Of a stretch of 30,272 nt of DNA, positions 6,686 through 16,288 are shown piece after piece. Position 1 is the first letter of the stretch; every line of letters begins with the position of its first letter. The translations under genes were made by a program, and so were the position numbers. The stretch is from contig JBKEAJ010000038.1 in assembly GCA_047972135.1 (NCBI GenBank), positions 1-30,272 on the forward strand, in the 5' to 3' direction. The notes beneath the pieces were generated by a model, which had not been told where the DNA came from, did no database searches, and was given only the letters and a program-made list of their open reading frames with translations. This DNA comes from JBKEAJ01 sp047972135 (GTDB lineage Bacteria > Bacteroidota > Bacteroidia > Bacteroidales > Prolixibacteraceae).

Positions 6686-7210
6686 ATGAAGAAGTCAGAT
6701 AAAGTTGAATTAGTTAAGCAAATAACAGCGCAGCTGAACGAGACTACCCACTTTTACTTAGTGGATATTTCGGGACTGAATGCAAGTCAGTCGTCAAAGT
6801 TGCGAGGAGAGTGCTATGCTAAAGATATTAAGCTAACTGTAGTGAAGAACACCTTTATGAACTTGGCGCTTGACGCATGCGACAAGGAGACTGAGGACAT
6901 GAAGAGTGTTTTAACGGGCAATACGGCAATAATGTTTTGCGAACAAGCAAGTGCCCCTGCGAAGTTGATAAAATCGATGGCAAAGACCTTAAAAGGCAGA
7001 CCAGAGTTGAAAGCAGCTTATGCGGAGGAATGTGTTTATGTAGGAGCAGATCATTTGGCAGCCTTAGTTAGCATTAAGTCTAAGACAGAGTTACTCGGAG
7101 ATGTTATAGGTTTACTACAATCTCCAATCAAGAACGTTGTTGGGTCACTTCAAAGTGGAGGAAATACCTTGCAAGGTCTCTTGAAAGCCTTAGAAGAGAA
7201 GGCATCATAA
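6686..7210 (+). CDS. rplJ: 50S ribosomal protein uL10
   Basis: 174 residues. The N-terminal rRNA-binding domain (THFYLVDISGLNASQSSKLR, then a VVKNTFMNLAL helix) is followed by a C-terminal helical tail (GLLQSPIKNVVGSLQSGGNT onward) that anchors bL12 dimers. uL10 is the base of the stalk that recruits translational GTPases. It lies 41 bases after rplA and 32 before rplL, so it is part of the same operon. The usual autoregulatory L10 leader would have to fit in those 41 bases, and none is obvious. Confidence 0.97.
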   Translation: MKKSDKVELVKQITAQLNETTHFYLVDISGLNASQSSKLRGECYAKDIKLTVVKNTFMNLALDACDKETEDMKSVLTGNTAIMFCEQASAPAKLIKSMAKTLKGRPELKAAYAEECVYVGADHLAALVSIKSKTELLGDVIGLLQSPIKNVVGSLQSGGNTLQGLLKALEEKAS

Positions 7211-7242
7211 ACAATTAGTAATTATTAAAATCTTTAAATACG

Positions 7243-7623
7243 ATGGCAGATATTAAGAAGCTAGCAGAAGAATTAGTAAATTTAACTGTTAAAGAGGTAA
7301 AAGAATTAGCAGATATCCTAAAGGATGAGTATGGTATTGAGCCTGCAGCGGCAGCAGTAGCAGTAGCAGGACCGGCAGCAGGCGGAGAAGCAGGCGGAGA
7401 AGCAGCGGCTCAAACAGAGTTTGACGTAATCCTAAAAGCAGGAGGTCAGTCAAAATTGGCAGTAGTTAAGCTTGTAAAAGAGCTTGCAGGTTTAGGATTG
7501 AAAGAAGCTAAAGAAGTAGTTGATAGTGCACCGAAGGCTATCAAAGAGAAAGTTTCAAAAGACGAAGCTGATGCATTGAAGGCTCAATTAGAAGAAGCTG
7601 GAGCAGAAGTTGAGATTAAGTAA
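7243..7623 (+). CDS. rplL: 50S ribosomal protein bL12 (L7/L12)
   Basis: 126 residues. The dimerisation domain is about 1-33. An Ala/Gly-rich flexible hinge follows (about 36-58, with AAAAVAVAGPAAGGEAGGEA). The C-terminal domain (about 60-126) has the conserved KLAVVKLVKELAGLGLKEAK factor-binding helices. bL12 is the only multicopy ribosomal protein and captures EF-Tu, EF-G and IF2. The hinge contains two tandem GGEAGGEA units. A 14-bp hairpin follows before rpoB, suited to adjusting the ratio of ribosomal protein to RNA polymerase output. Confidence 0.98.
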   Translation: MADIKKLAEELVNLTVKEVKELADILKDEYGIEPAAAAVAVAGPAAGGEAGGEAAAQTEFDVILKAGGQSKLAVVKLVKELAGLGLKEAKEVVDSAPKAIKEKVSKDEADALKAQLEEAGAEVEIK

Positions 7624-7647
7624 TTCTCTCAATATTAGAAGTTTATT

Positions 7648-7681
7648 GGTTTAGATTCTCGTGTTTACGGGAGTCTAAACC
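7648..7681 (+). terminator. Hairpin attenuator between rplL and rpoB
   Basis: The arms GGTTTAGATTCTCG (7648-7661) and CGGGAGTCTAAACC (7668-7681) pair over 14 positions with two G-U pairs and a six-base loop TGTTTA. Only a weak T-rich tail follows (TTGTTGTATTT). The place matches the partial terminator/processing site known between rplL and rpoB in enterobacteria, so partial read-through or RNA cleavage is the likely role. Confidence 0.7.
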
Positions 7682-7720
7682 TTGTTGTATTTGAAGATGT
7701 AGGTTCTTAATTTTTAATTC

Positions 7721-10700
7721 ATGTCATATAATATCCAAGGTGGTAGAGTAAGTTTCTCGTCCACCGCAAACAACTTTGATTATCCGGATTTTCTTGAGAT
7801 ACAGATAAAATCGTTTCGTGATTTTTTTCAGATGGATTCTACCCCTGAACAACGTAAGCATGAGGGATTTCACACAGTATTCAAAGAAAACTTCCCAATC
7901 TCAGATACTCGAAATAATTTCATATTAGAGTTTTTAGATTACCAAATAGACTACCCTCGTTACAGCATTGAGGAGTGTGTAGATCAAGGGCTTACATATA
8001 GTGTGCCTATCAAGGCAAAATTAAAATTACAGTGTACAGATCCCGAGCATGAGGATTTTGATACAGTTGTTCAAGATGTATATCTAGGCACTGTGCCTTA
8101 TATGACAGACAGAGGAACCTTTGTAATAAATGGAGCGGAGCGCGTTGTTGTTTCCCAGTTGCATAGGTCTCCTGGAGTATTTTTTGGTCAGAGTATGCAT
8201 ACCAATGGGACTAAGTTGTACTCAGCTAGGATTATTCCGTTTAAAGGCTCATGGATAGAGTTTGCGACAGACATTAACAATGTCATGTATGCCTATATTG
8301 ACAGGAAGAAGAAATTGCCTGTTACAACTTTGTTTAGGGCGATAGGCTTTGAGAGCGACAAAGATATATTGGAAATATTCAATCTTGCCGACGAGGTAAA
8401 GGTGAATAAAACCAATTTAAAAAAGATTGTTGGCAGGAAGCTGGCAGCAAGGGTTTTAAAAACTTGGGTAGAGGACTTCGTAGACGAGGATACTGGCGAA
8501 GTAGTATCAATAGAGAGGAATGAAGTAATAATCGAGCGCGAGACACTTATTGACGAAGATAAGATAGAGCAGATTTTGGATGCAAAAGTACCGACGGTGC
8601 TTCTGCATAAGGAAGATGCGAACATGCAAGATTATGCAATAATATACAATACGCTTCACAAAGATTCGTGTAATTCCGAGAAAGAAGCGGTGACACACAT
8701 TTACCGTCAGTTGCGAAATGCAGAGCCGCCTGACGAAGCGACGGCACGCGAGGTTATCGACAAGCTATTTTTCTCCGACAAGCGTTATGATTTAGGAGAT
8801 GTAGGAAGATATCGCATCAACAAGAAGTTGAATTTGAATACTGACATAAATAATAGAGTTCTCACAAAGGAGGACATTATTGAAATAGTAAGATATCTTA
8901 TCCAGCTAATAAATTCAAAAACTGACGTTGACGACATAGACCACTTGAGCAATCGTCGTGTGAGGACTGTTGGCGAGCAGATGGCTACACAGTTTGGAGT
9001 AGGTTTAGCACGAATGTCGCGAACCATCAGGGAGCGGATGAATGTTAGGGATAATGAGGTATTTACTCCTACGGACTTGATAAACTCCAAGACTTTGTCT
9101 TCGGTTATCAATTCTTTCTTTGGAACTAATGCCTTGTCTCAGTTTATGGATCAGACTAACCCATTGGCAGAGATGACGCACAAGCGTCGTATGTCGGCAT
9201 TGGGACCTGGCGGATTATCGCGAGAGCGAGCCGGTTTTGAGGTTCGCGACGTTCACTTCACGCACTACGGTCGTTTATGTCCGATAGAGACACCTGAAGG
9301 ACCGAACATTGGTTTGATTTCGTCGCTATGTGTATTTGCAAAGGTCAACAATTTGGGATTTATTACTACTCCATATCGTAGAGTTGTCGACGGAGTTGTA
9401 GATTTGTCGGACAAGGGTATAATCTACCTAACTGCAGAGGAGGAAGAAGGCAAGATTATAGCACAGGCAAATGCCCCGATAGACGAGAAAGGGAATTTTA
9501 TAAATGACAAGGTTAAGTCAAGGCTCGACGGTGATTACCCCTTGGTAGACAGGGGAGAGGTCAACCTTATGGATGTAGGTCCGAACCAAATTGCATCTGT
9601 GGCGGCATCCTTGATTACTTTTTTGGAGCATGATGATGCAAACCGTGCCTTGATGGGCTCTAACATGATGCGCCAAGCAGTTCCAATTGTTCGTCCCGAA
9701 GCACCTATTGTTGGAACTGGTCTTGAGACTTCGGTTGCGACAGACTCTAAGGTTCAGATAGTAGCCGAGAATGATGGAGTTATAGAATTTGTAGATGCAA
9801 AGCGTATTTCGATTAAATATAATCTTACGGAAGATGAGAAATATGTAAGTTTCGATTCGGATGTAAAGACCTATAACTTACCAAAATACAGGAAGACCAA
9901 CCAGAGTACTTGCGTAGACTTGAAGCCTATTGTAACGAAGGGTCAGAAAGTTACTAGAGGGCAAGTTATAACGGAGGGTTATGCGACAGAGCAAGGAGAG
10001 TTGGCACTGGGTCGTAACCTCATGGTGGCATTTATGCCATGGCAGGGTTATAATTACGAGGATGCGATAGTAGTTTCTGAGCGCGTAGTTTCAGACGATA
10101 TTTTCACCTCGGTACATATCGACGAATATTCCTTGGAAGTTAGGGACACCAAGCGAGGAGTGGAGGAGTTCACGTCTGATATTCCCAATATAAGTGAAGA
10201 TGCTACAAAAGATTTGGACGAGCACGGGATGATAAGGGTTGGCGCAAGGGTTAAGCCGGGCGACATTCTTATTGGAAAGATAACCCCCAAAGGCGAGTCA
10301 GATCCGTCTCCGGAGGAGAAATTGCTTCGAGCCATTTTTGGTGATAAAGCAGGAGATGTTAAGGATGCATCATTGAAAGCATCAGCATCCTTGAAAGGAG
10401 TAGTTATCGACAAGAAATTATTCTCACGTCTTGATAAGGATAAGAAGAGTAAGAGTACACTTAAGGAAAGGATTGAAAAAGTAGATACAGAATTTGAGAA
10501 GGAGAATGCTGCACTTAAAGCCATCTTGGTAGATAAGTTGTGGACCTTGTTGGAGGGGCTTACGTCTCAGGGAGTTAGGGATTATTTAGGTCAGGATTAT
10601 ATCTCTAAGAGTAGTAAGTTTACAGTCAAGCGTTTAGAAGACATTGATTACAATAATATTAATCCCAACAAATGGTGTTCAGACAGCAGAGTCAGCGGTA

Positions 10701-11536
10701 TGGTAACTCAGTTGATTTACAATTTTCTTTCAAAGAGTAAGGTATTGGAGGCTAGGGTTAAACGCGATCGTTACAGTTTGAGTATTGGCGATGAGCTTCC
10801 GACTGGAATTGTACAGCTGGCGAAGATTTATATAGCCAAGAAACGTAAGTTGCAGGTTGGAGATAAGATGGCAGGGCGACATGGGAACAAGGGTATAGTG
10901 TCGTGTATTGTACGTCAGGAGGATATGCCATTTTTGGAAGATGGTACTCCTGTAGACATTGTTCTAAATCCACTTGGAGTACCTTCGCGTATGAACCTTG
11001 GACAAATTTACGAAACTGTTTTAGGCTGGGCAGGGAAGCGATTGGGTTTGAAGTTTGCGACTCCTATTTTTGATGGAGCCAGCATCGAGCAGATTACGGA
11101 CTTTACCGATAAGGCAGGAGTTCCAGAGTTTGGAAGGACGAGGCTTTATGACGGTCGTTCGGGCGAACAATTCGACCAGGAGGCGACGGTAGGAGTTATC
11201 TATATGATGAAATTGGGTCATATGGTTGAAGACAAGATGCATGCACGTTCTATAGGACCTTACTCACTTATTACTCAGCAGCCATTGGGCGGAAAGGCTC
11301 AGTTTGGAGGTCAGCGTTTTGGAGAGATGGAGGTATGGGCATTGGAGGCATTTGGAGCATCGCACATACTGCAAGAGATGCTCACGGTGAAGTCTGATGA
11401 CGTATTAGGACGAGCCAGAACCTACGAAGCGATAGTAAAAGGCGATTCAATGCCTGAGCCAGGTATGCCTGAGTCCTTGAATGTATTACTTCATGAGTTG
11501 CGCGGCTTGGGACTAAGTGTGACAATGAGTCAATAA
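7721..11536 (+). CDS. rpoB: DNA-directed RNA polymerase subunit beta
   Basis: 1271 residues, the length expected in Bacteroidales. The rifampicin-binding cluster is intact: A471-LSQFMDQTNPL, H487, R490 and S492 correspond to E. coli L511-S531 positions with no known resistance change. The fork-loop segment GPGGLSRERAGFEVRD and CPIETPEGPNIGL follow. The active-site lysines lie in GDKMAGRHGNKG (K1049, K1057). The C-terminus has GGQRFGEMEVWALEAFGA, which contacts beta'. Beta forms half of the catalytic cleft of RNA polymerase. The gene is separated from rplL by the hairpin at 7648-7681 and from rpoC by 45 bases. Confidence 0.99.
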   Translation: MSYNIQGGRVSFSSTANNFDYPDFLEIQIKSFRDFFQMDSTPEQRKHEGFHTVFKENFPISDTRNNFILEFLDYQIDYPRYSIEECVDQGLTYSVPIKAKLKLQCTDPEHEDFDTVVQDVYLGTVPYMTDRGTFVINGAERVVVSQLHRSPGVFFGQSMHTNGTKLYSARIIPFKGSWIEFATDINNVMYAYIDRKKKLPVTTLFRAIGFESDKDILEIFNLADEVKVNKTNLKKIVGRKLAARVLKTWVEDFVDEDTGEVVSIERNEVIIERETLIDEDKIEQILDAKVPTVLLHKEDANMQDYAIIYNTLHKDSCNSEKEAVTHIYRQLRNAEPPDEATAREVIDKLFFSDKRYDLGDVGRYRINKKLNLNTDINNRVLTKEDIIEIVRYLIQLINSKTDVDDIDHLSNRRVRTVGEQMATQFGVGLARMSRTIRERMNVRDNEVFTPTDLINSKTLSSVINSFFGTNALSQFMDQTNPLAEMTHKRRMSALGPGGLSRERAGFEVRDVHFTHYGRLCPIETPEGPNIGLISSLCVFAKVNNLGFITTPYRRVVDGVVDLSDKGIIYLTAEEEEGKIIAQANAPIDEKGNFINDKVKSRLDGDYPLVDRGEVNLMDVGPNQIASVAASLITFLEHDDANRALMGSNMMRQAVPIVRPEAPIVGTGLETSVATDSKVQIVAENDGVIEFVDAKRISIKYNLTEDEKYVSFDSDVKTYNLPKYRKTNQSTCVDLKPIVTKGQKVTRGQVITEGYATEQGELALGRNLMVAFMPWQGYNYEDAIVVSERVVSDDIFTSVHIDEYSLEVRDTKRGVEEFTSDIPNISEDATKDLDEHGMIRVGARVKPGDILIGKITPKGESDPSPEEKLLRAIFGDKAGDVKDASLKASASLKGVVIDKKLFSRLDKDKKSKSTLKERIEKVDTEFEKENAALKAILVDKLWTLLEGLTSQGVRDYLGQDYISKSSKFTVKRLEDIDYNNINPNKWCSDSRVSGMVTQLIYNFLSKSKVLEARVKRDRYSLSIGDELPTGIVQLAKIYIAKKRKLQVGDKMAGRHGNKGIVSCIVRQEDMPFLEDGTPVDIVLNPLGVPSRMNLGQIYETVLGWAGKRLGLKFATPIFDGASIEQITDFTDKAGVPEFGRTRLYDGRSGEQFDQEATVGVIYMMKLGHMVEDKMHARSIGPYSLITQQPLGGKAQFGGQRFGEMEVWALEAFGASHILQEMLTVKSDDVLGRARTYEAIVKGDSMPEPGMPESLNVLLHELRGLGLSVTMSQ

Positions 11537-11581
11537 AAGCAGTATAAAGAATAAAATCAATTACATAACAGCATAAAAGTT

Positions 11582-14500
11582 ATGACGTTTAGAAAAGATA
11601 TTAACATACACACTCCATTTTCGAAGGTAACAATAGGCATTTCGTCACCGGAAGAAATTTTGGAGCGTTCTCATGGCGAGGTATTAAAGCCTGAGACCAT
11701 AAATTATAGAACATATAAGCCTGAGCGCGATGGTTTGTTTTGCGAGCGTATATTCGGACCTGTAAAGGACTATGAGTGCCATTGCGGTAAATATAAGCGT
11801 ATTCGCTACAAAGGCATTGTATGTGATAGATGCGGAGTTGAAGTTACAGAAAAGAAAGTACGCAGAGAGCGGATGGGTCATATCTCCTTGGTAGTTCCTG
11901 TGGCACACATTTGGTATTTCAAGTCTTTACCTAACAAGATTGGCTACTTATTGGGCATACCTACAAAGAAACTGGATACGATAGTTTACTATGAGAAATA
12001 CGTAGTAATTAATCCCGGAGTACAGTCGGAGAATGGTGTTAACTACTTGGATTTTTTGACTGAGGATGAGTATTTGGACATCATGGAGTCTCTACCCAAA
12101 GAGAACCAATATTTGGACGACGACGACCCGAATAAGTTTATAGCATTGATGGGGGCGGATGCTCTTTTTGAGTTGCTGAAAAGGGTAGACCTAGACAGTC
12201 TGACACATGAGCTACGTCATAAAGCGAATGTTGAGACATCGCAACAGCGTAAGAATGAGGCTCTTAAGCGTTTGCAGGTTGTTGAATATTTCAGAGGCAG
12301 TCGAGAAATCAATAAGCCCGAGTGGATGATTGTCAAGGTTGTTCCGGTTATACCACCCGAATTGCGTCCTCTTGTACCACTTGATGGCGGACGATTTGCG
12401 ACATCCGATTTGAATGATTTATATAGGCGAGTTATTATAAGAAATAATAGGCTTAAACGACTAATAGAGATTAAAGCACCTGAGGTTATCCTAAGGAACG
12501 AGAAGAGGATGCTTCAAGAGGCAGTAGATTCATTGTTCGACAATTCTCGCAAATCCAATGCGGTGAAGACTGACAGCAACAGGCCATTGAAGTCATTGAG
12601 TGACAGCTTAAAGGGAAAGCAGGGACGTTTTCGTCAGAATTTGTTAGGTAAGCGTGTTGACTACTCAGCGCGTTCGGTTATTGTTGTAGGTCCATCTTTA
12701 AAAGTTCATGAATGTGGACTTCCAAAAGACATGGCAGCAGAGCTTTACAAGCCATTTGTGATAAGGAAACTTATTGAGCGTGGTATAGTAAAGACCGTAA
12801 AATCTGCTAAGAAAATTGTAGATAGAAAGGATCCTGTTATTTTCGATATTCTGGAGAATGTATTGAAAGCCCATCCTGTATTGCTGAACCGCGCACCGAC
12901 CTTGCATCGTTTGTCTATACAAGCGTTTCAACCTGTGCTTATAGAGGGTAAGGCAATTAGGCTACATCCTTTAGTATGTTCAGGATTTAATGCAGACTTT
13001 GACGGCGATCAGATGGCGGTACACCTTCCGCTGGGCAATGCAGCGATATTGGAAGCACAGATGCTGATGTTGGCATCACATAATCTTCTAAATCCAGCCA
13101 ACGGAGCGCCGATACAAGTTCCGTCACAGGATATGATACTTGGACTTTATTATATGACCAAGAACAGAGAGGGTGCAAAAGGCGAGGGTTTAAGGTTTTA
13201 TTCTCCTGAGGAGGCAATTATCGCACTAAACGAGAAACGTGTGGATATGCACGCCGAAGTCGAAGTTAGGCTTCAAGAGCAGAATATAGAAGACAGTGAT
13301 GTGAAGCCCTTTACCCATATCACCAAGACAACCGTTGGGCGTATATTATTTAATCAGCATGTTCCTGAGGAAGCTGGTTATATAAATAGTGTATTGACAC
13401 AGCGCGCATTGCGAGGTATTATTGCCGACATATTTAAGAAATGTGGGAATGCGAAAACAGTCAAGTTCTTGGATGATATTAAGGACTTGGGATACCAAAT
13501 GGCATATCGCGGAGGCTTGTCGTTTAACTTGGGAGATGTAGTAATCCCCGAGGACAAGAAAGATATCGTAGACAACGGTTATACTGAGGTAGAGAATATA
13601 ATGCAGAACTATAATCTTGGAGTTATTACCAACAACGAGCGATATAATCAGGTTATAGATGTTTGGACCCATGCCAACTCCAAGCTTACTCAGTCGGTTA
13701 TGAACACTTTGAGTAACGACAAGCAAGGATTTAACTCGGTGTATATGATGTTGGATTCTGGAGCGAGGGGAAGTAAGGAGCAGATACGGCAGTTGTGTGG
13801 GATGCGTGGATTGATGGCAAAGCCACAGAAGTCTGGAGCAACGACGGCACAGATTATCGAGAACCCTATTTTGTCGAACTTTAAGGAGGGTTTATCGGTA
13901 TTGGAGTACTTTATATCTACACACGGAGCTCGTAAAGGGCTTGCTGATACGGCATTGAAGACTGCTGATGCAGGATACTTGACACGTCGTCTTGTTGATG
14001 TTTCTCAGGATGTTGTGGTCAATGAGTTTGACTGCGGAACATTACGCGGACTTACATCGGCAGCACTAAAGAACAACGAAGAGGAGATAGCTTCCTTAGA
14101 GGAGCGTATTGTTGGACGTTGTTCTGTTCATGATGTAAAAAATCCTGTAACTGGAGAGATGCTGGTTCGTTCGGGTGATGAAATTACCGACGATATCGCA
14201 AAGAAGATAGATCAGTCACCCATAGAAAGTATAGAAGTTCGCTCTGTATTAACCTGCGAGTCGCGAGTTGGTATATGTGCAAAATGTTATGGTCGTAACT
14301 TAGCGACGGGGCGCATGGTTCAGAAAGGAGAGTCTGTGGGCGTAATAGCAGCGCAGTCTATCGGAGAGCCGGGAACGCAGCTTACCTTGCGTACTTTCCA
14401 CGTAGGAGGTATTGCTGGTAACATTTCAACACAGTCTACTTTGGTATCTAAGTATCCGGGAGTAGTCGAGATTGAGGAGTTAAAGACCGTTCAGTGGAAG

Positions 14501-15844
14501 AGTGATACTGGCGACAAGGTCGACATAGTAACGAGTCGACTTGCTGAATTAAAAGTTATAGACAAAACTACCGGCATAGCCGTCTACACCAACCACATAC
14601 CTTATGGGGCACATTTGTTCGTAAAGAACGGAGCGGAGATAACTAAAGGCGAGCTACTCTGCGAGTGGGATCCATATAATGGAGTTATCATTTCAGAATA
14701 TCGAGGCAAGGTTCAGTTTGAGAATTTGATTGATGGCGTTACTTACAGAGCAGACGTAGATGACCAAACGGGTTTGAGTGAGATAGTAATAATTGAGACC
14801 CGCGATAAGACAAAGAACCCTGTTCTTCGTATCTTGGATGACAAAGGCGAGTTGATACGTTCATACAACTTACCTGTTGGCGGACACGTTTCGGTAAGTG
14901 AAGGAAAGATTGTCAACGAGGGAGATATTCTTGTAAAGATACCTCGTTCCTCAGGGAAGGCGAGTGATATCACAGGAGGATTGCCGCGTGTAACAGAGTT
15001 ATTCGAGGCTCGCAATCCGTCGAATCCTGCGGTTGTGTCGGAGATAGACGGCGAGGTTAGCTTTGGCAAGATAAAACGAGGCAACAGGGAGATAATAGTG
15101 ACCTCAAAACGAGGAGATATCAAGAAATATTTAGTGCCATTGTCTCGTCAGATTTTGGTTCAGGAGTCAGATTATGTAAAAGCTGGTACGCCACTGTCTG
15201 ATGGTTCAACCACGCCTGCGGATATTTTGTCAATACAAGGACCTACCGCCGTTCAGGAGTTTATAGTTAATGAGGTTCAAGATGTTTATCGTTTGCAAGG
15301 GGTTAAGATTAATGACAAGCATTTTGAGGTTATCGTACGTCAGATGATGCGCAAGGTGGTGATTGAGGATCCGGGCGACACACGTTTCTTGGAGAAGCAG
15401 GTTGTAGACAAGCAAGACTTTTTGCAGGAGAATGATTGGATGTACGGTAAGAAATATGTTGAAAATCCTGGTGATTCTCAGAACTTTGTTGCGGGGCAAA
15501 TTGTTACAGCTAGAAAGTTGCGAGAAGAAAATTCTCTATTGAAGCGAAAGGATTTTAAAATTGTAGAGACTCGAGATGTAGTTCCTGCAACCTCTCGTCA
15601 GATATTACAAGGAATCACAAAAGCAGCTTTACAGACTAAGAGTTGGCTTTCGGCGGCATCATTCCAAGAGACCACTAAGGTGCTCAACGAAGCAGCGATA
15701 CAAGGTAAGGTTGACTACTTGGACGGTTTGAAGGAGAATGTTATTTGTGGGCATTTAATACCTGCTGGAACGGGGTTGAATGAATATCAGAACATCGTTG
15801 TGGGTTCTAAGGATGAATTAGAGAATCTGAAGAATGCTAAGTAA
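11582..15844 (+). CDS. rpoC: DNA-directed RNA polymerase subunit beta'
   Basis: 1420 residues in one uninterrupted chain. The N-terminal zinc ribbon has C66, C68, C81 and C84 (CHCGK, CDRCG). The catalytic NADFDGD (residues 470-476) supplies three aspartates for Mg2+. The second zinc site is formed by a Cys in NEFDCGT and those in CESRVGICAKC. The bridge-helix/trigger-loop region with SIGEPGTQLTLRTFHVGG is conserved. Beta' carries the clamp, the active-site metals and part of the sigma-binding surface. A small DUF3467 gene begins 20 bases after the stop, and a terminator ends the unit after it. Confidence 0.99.
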   Translation: MTFRKDINIHTPFSKVTIGISSPEEILERSHGEVLKPETINYRTYKPERDGLFCERIFGPVKDYECHCGKYKRIRYKGIVCDRCGVEVTEKKVRRERMGHISLVVPVAHIWYFKSLPNKIGYLLGIPTKKLDTIVYYEKYVVINPGVQSENGVNYLDFLTEDEYLDIMESLPKENQYLDDDDPNKFIALMGADALFELLKRVDLDSLTHELRHKANVETSQQRKNEALKRLQVVEYFRGSREINKPEWMIVKVVPVIPPELRPLVPLDGGRFATSDLNDLYRRVIIRNNRLKRLIEIKAPEVILRNEKRMLQEAVDSLFDNSRKSNAVKTDSNRPLKSLSDSLKGKQGRFRQNLLGKRVDYSARSVIVVGPSLKVHECGLPKDMAAELYKPFVIRKLIERGIVKTVKSAKKIVDRKDPVIFDILENVLKAHPVLLNRAPTLHRLSIQAFQPVLIEGKAIRLHPLVCSGFNADFDGDQMAVHLPLGNAAILEAQMLMLASHNLLNPANGAPIQVPSQDMILGLYYMTKNREGAKGEGLRFYSPEEAIIALNEKRVDMHAEVEVRLQEQNIEDSDVKPFTHITKTTVGRILFNQHVPEEAGYINSVLTQRALRGIIADIFKKCGNAKTVKFLDDIKDLGYQMAYRGGLSFNLGDVVIPEDKKDIVDNGYTEVENIMQNYNLGVITNNERYNQVIDVWTHANSKLTQSVMNTLSNDKQGFNSVYMMLDSGARGSKEQIRQLCGMRGLMAKPQKSGATTAQIIENPILSNFKEGLSVLEYFISTHGARKGLADTALKTADAGYLTRRLVDVSQDVVVNEFDCGTLRGLTSAALKNNEEEIASLEERIVGRCSVHDVKNPVTGEMLVRSGDEITDDIAKKIDQSPIESIEVRSVLTCESRVGICAKCYGRNLATGRMVQKGESVGVIAAQSIGEPGTQLTLRTFHVGGIAGNISTQSTLVSKYPGVVEIEELKTVQWKSDTGDKVDIVTSRLAELKVIDKTTGIAVYTNHIPYGAHLFVKNGAEITKGELLCEWDPYNGVIISEYRGKVQFENLIDGVTYRADVDDQTGLSEIVIIETRDKTKNPVLRILDDKGELIRSYNLPVGGHVSVSEGKIVNEGDILVKIPRSSGKASDITGGLPRVTELFEARNPSNPAVVSEIDGEVSFGKIKRGNREIIVTSKRGDIKKYLVPLSRQILVQESDYVKAGTPLSDGSTTPADILSIQGPTAVQEFIVNEVQDVYRLQGVKINDKHFEVIVRQMMRKVVIEDPGDTRFLEKQVVDKQDFLQENDWMYGKKYVENPGDSQNFVAGQIVTARKLREENSLLKRKDFKIVETRDVVPATSRQILQGITKAALQTKSWLSAASFQETTKVLNEAAIQGKVDYLDGLKENVICGHLIPAGTGLNEYQNIVVGSKDELENLKNAK

Positions 15845-15864
15845 TAACTCAAAATATCTGAGAA

Positions 15865-16203
15865 ATGAGTGAAAATGGTGAAAGAAATGAGAACATGAAT
15901 AATCAGCATAATATCAACATCGAGCTGAGCGAAGACATTGCTCAAGGTGTTTATACAAATCTTGCTGTTATTGCGCACTCAGCATCGGAGTTTGTTGTCG
16001 ATTTTGTACGCATGATGCCGGGAGTCACTAAGCCAAAGGTAAAATCGAGGGTCATAATGACACCCGAGAATGCCAAGAGTTTGTATTTGAGTTTGGGCGA
16101 GAATATTCAGCGTTATGAGCAACAGTTCTCTCCAATCAATATACATGGGCGTTCGAATACTCCTAAGCCTGATGGTTTTATGGAAAATTTGCCTCAGGCA
16201 TAG
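15865..16203 (+). CDS. DUF3467 family protein downstream of rpoC
   Basis: 112 residues. After a polar, Asn/Glu-rich N-terminus (about 1-18), the core resembles DUF3467: INIELSEDIAQGVYTNLAVI, FVVDFVRMMPG, KVKSRVIMTPENAKSLY, and an amphipathic helix through LGENIQRYEQQF. The last 20 residues are Pro/Asn-rich. DUF3467 proteins are small cytoplasmic proteins without an established function. Their position right after rpoC, 20 bases from the stop and before the operon terminator, recurs in Bacteroidales as I recall, and hints at a role tied to transcription or ribosomes. That role is inference. A second in-frame ATG at residue 11 is possible. There is no signal peptide or membrane segment. Confidence 0.85.
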   Translation: MSENGERNENMNNQHNINIELSEDIAQGVYTNLAVIAHSASEFVVDFVRMMPGVTKPKVKSRVIMTPENAKSLYLSLGENIQRYEQQFSPINIHGRSNTPKPDGFMENLPQA

Positions 16204-16229
16204 AAAGATGTAAATTAGGTGATACTAAT

Positions 16230-16261
16230 CAGCTCCTATATTTTTGTATGGGGGCTGTTTT
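16230..16261 (+). terminator. Terminator after the rpoC-DUF3467 unit
   Basis: CAGCTCCTATA (16230-16240) pairs with TATGGGGGCTG (16247-16257) over 11 positions with G-U pairs and loop TTTTTG. TTTT follows. It ends the long ribosomal protein/RNA polymerase unit. The stem and loop also contain TATTTTTG (16239-16246), a TAnnTTTG match that might serve pfkA, but no TTTG is found at the -33 distance. Confidence 0.7.
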
Positions 16262-16288
16262 GGGTATATTACAGAAATACAAAAGAAC

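Noticed and set aside
9131..9200. Rifampicin-resistance mutation in rpoB
   Set aside because: Residues matching E. coli D516, H526, R529 and S531 are all unchanged.
16244..16288. TTG start adding 15 residues to pfkA
   Set aside because: The start lies within the hairpin terminator of the previous unit, and the extra residues do not resemble the PFK N-terminus.
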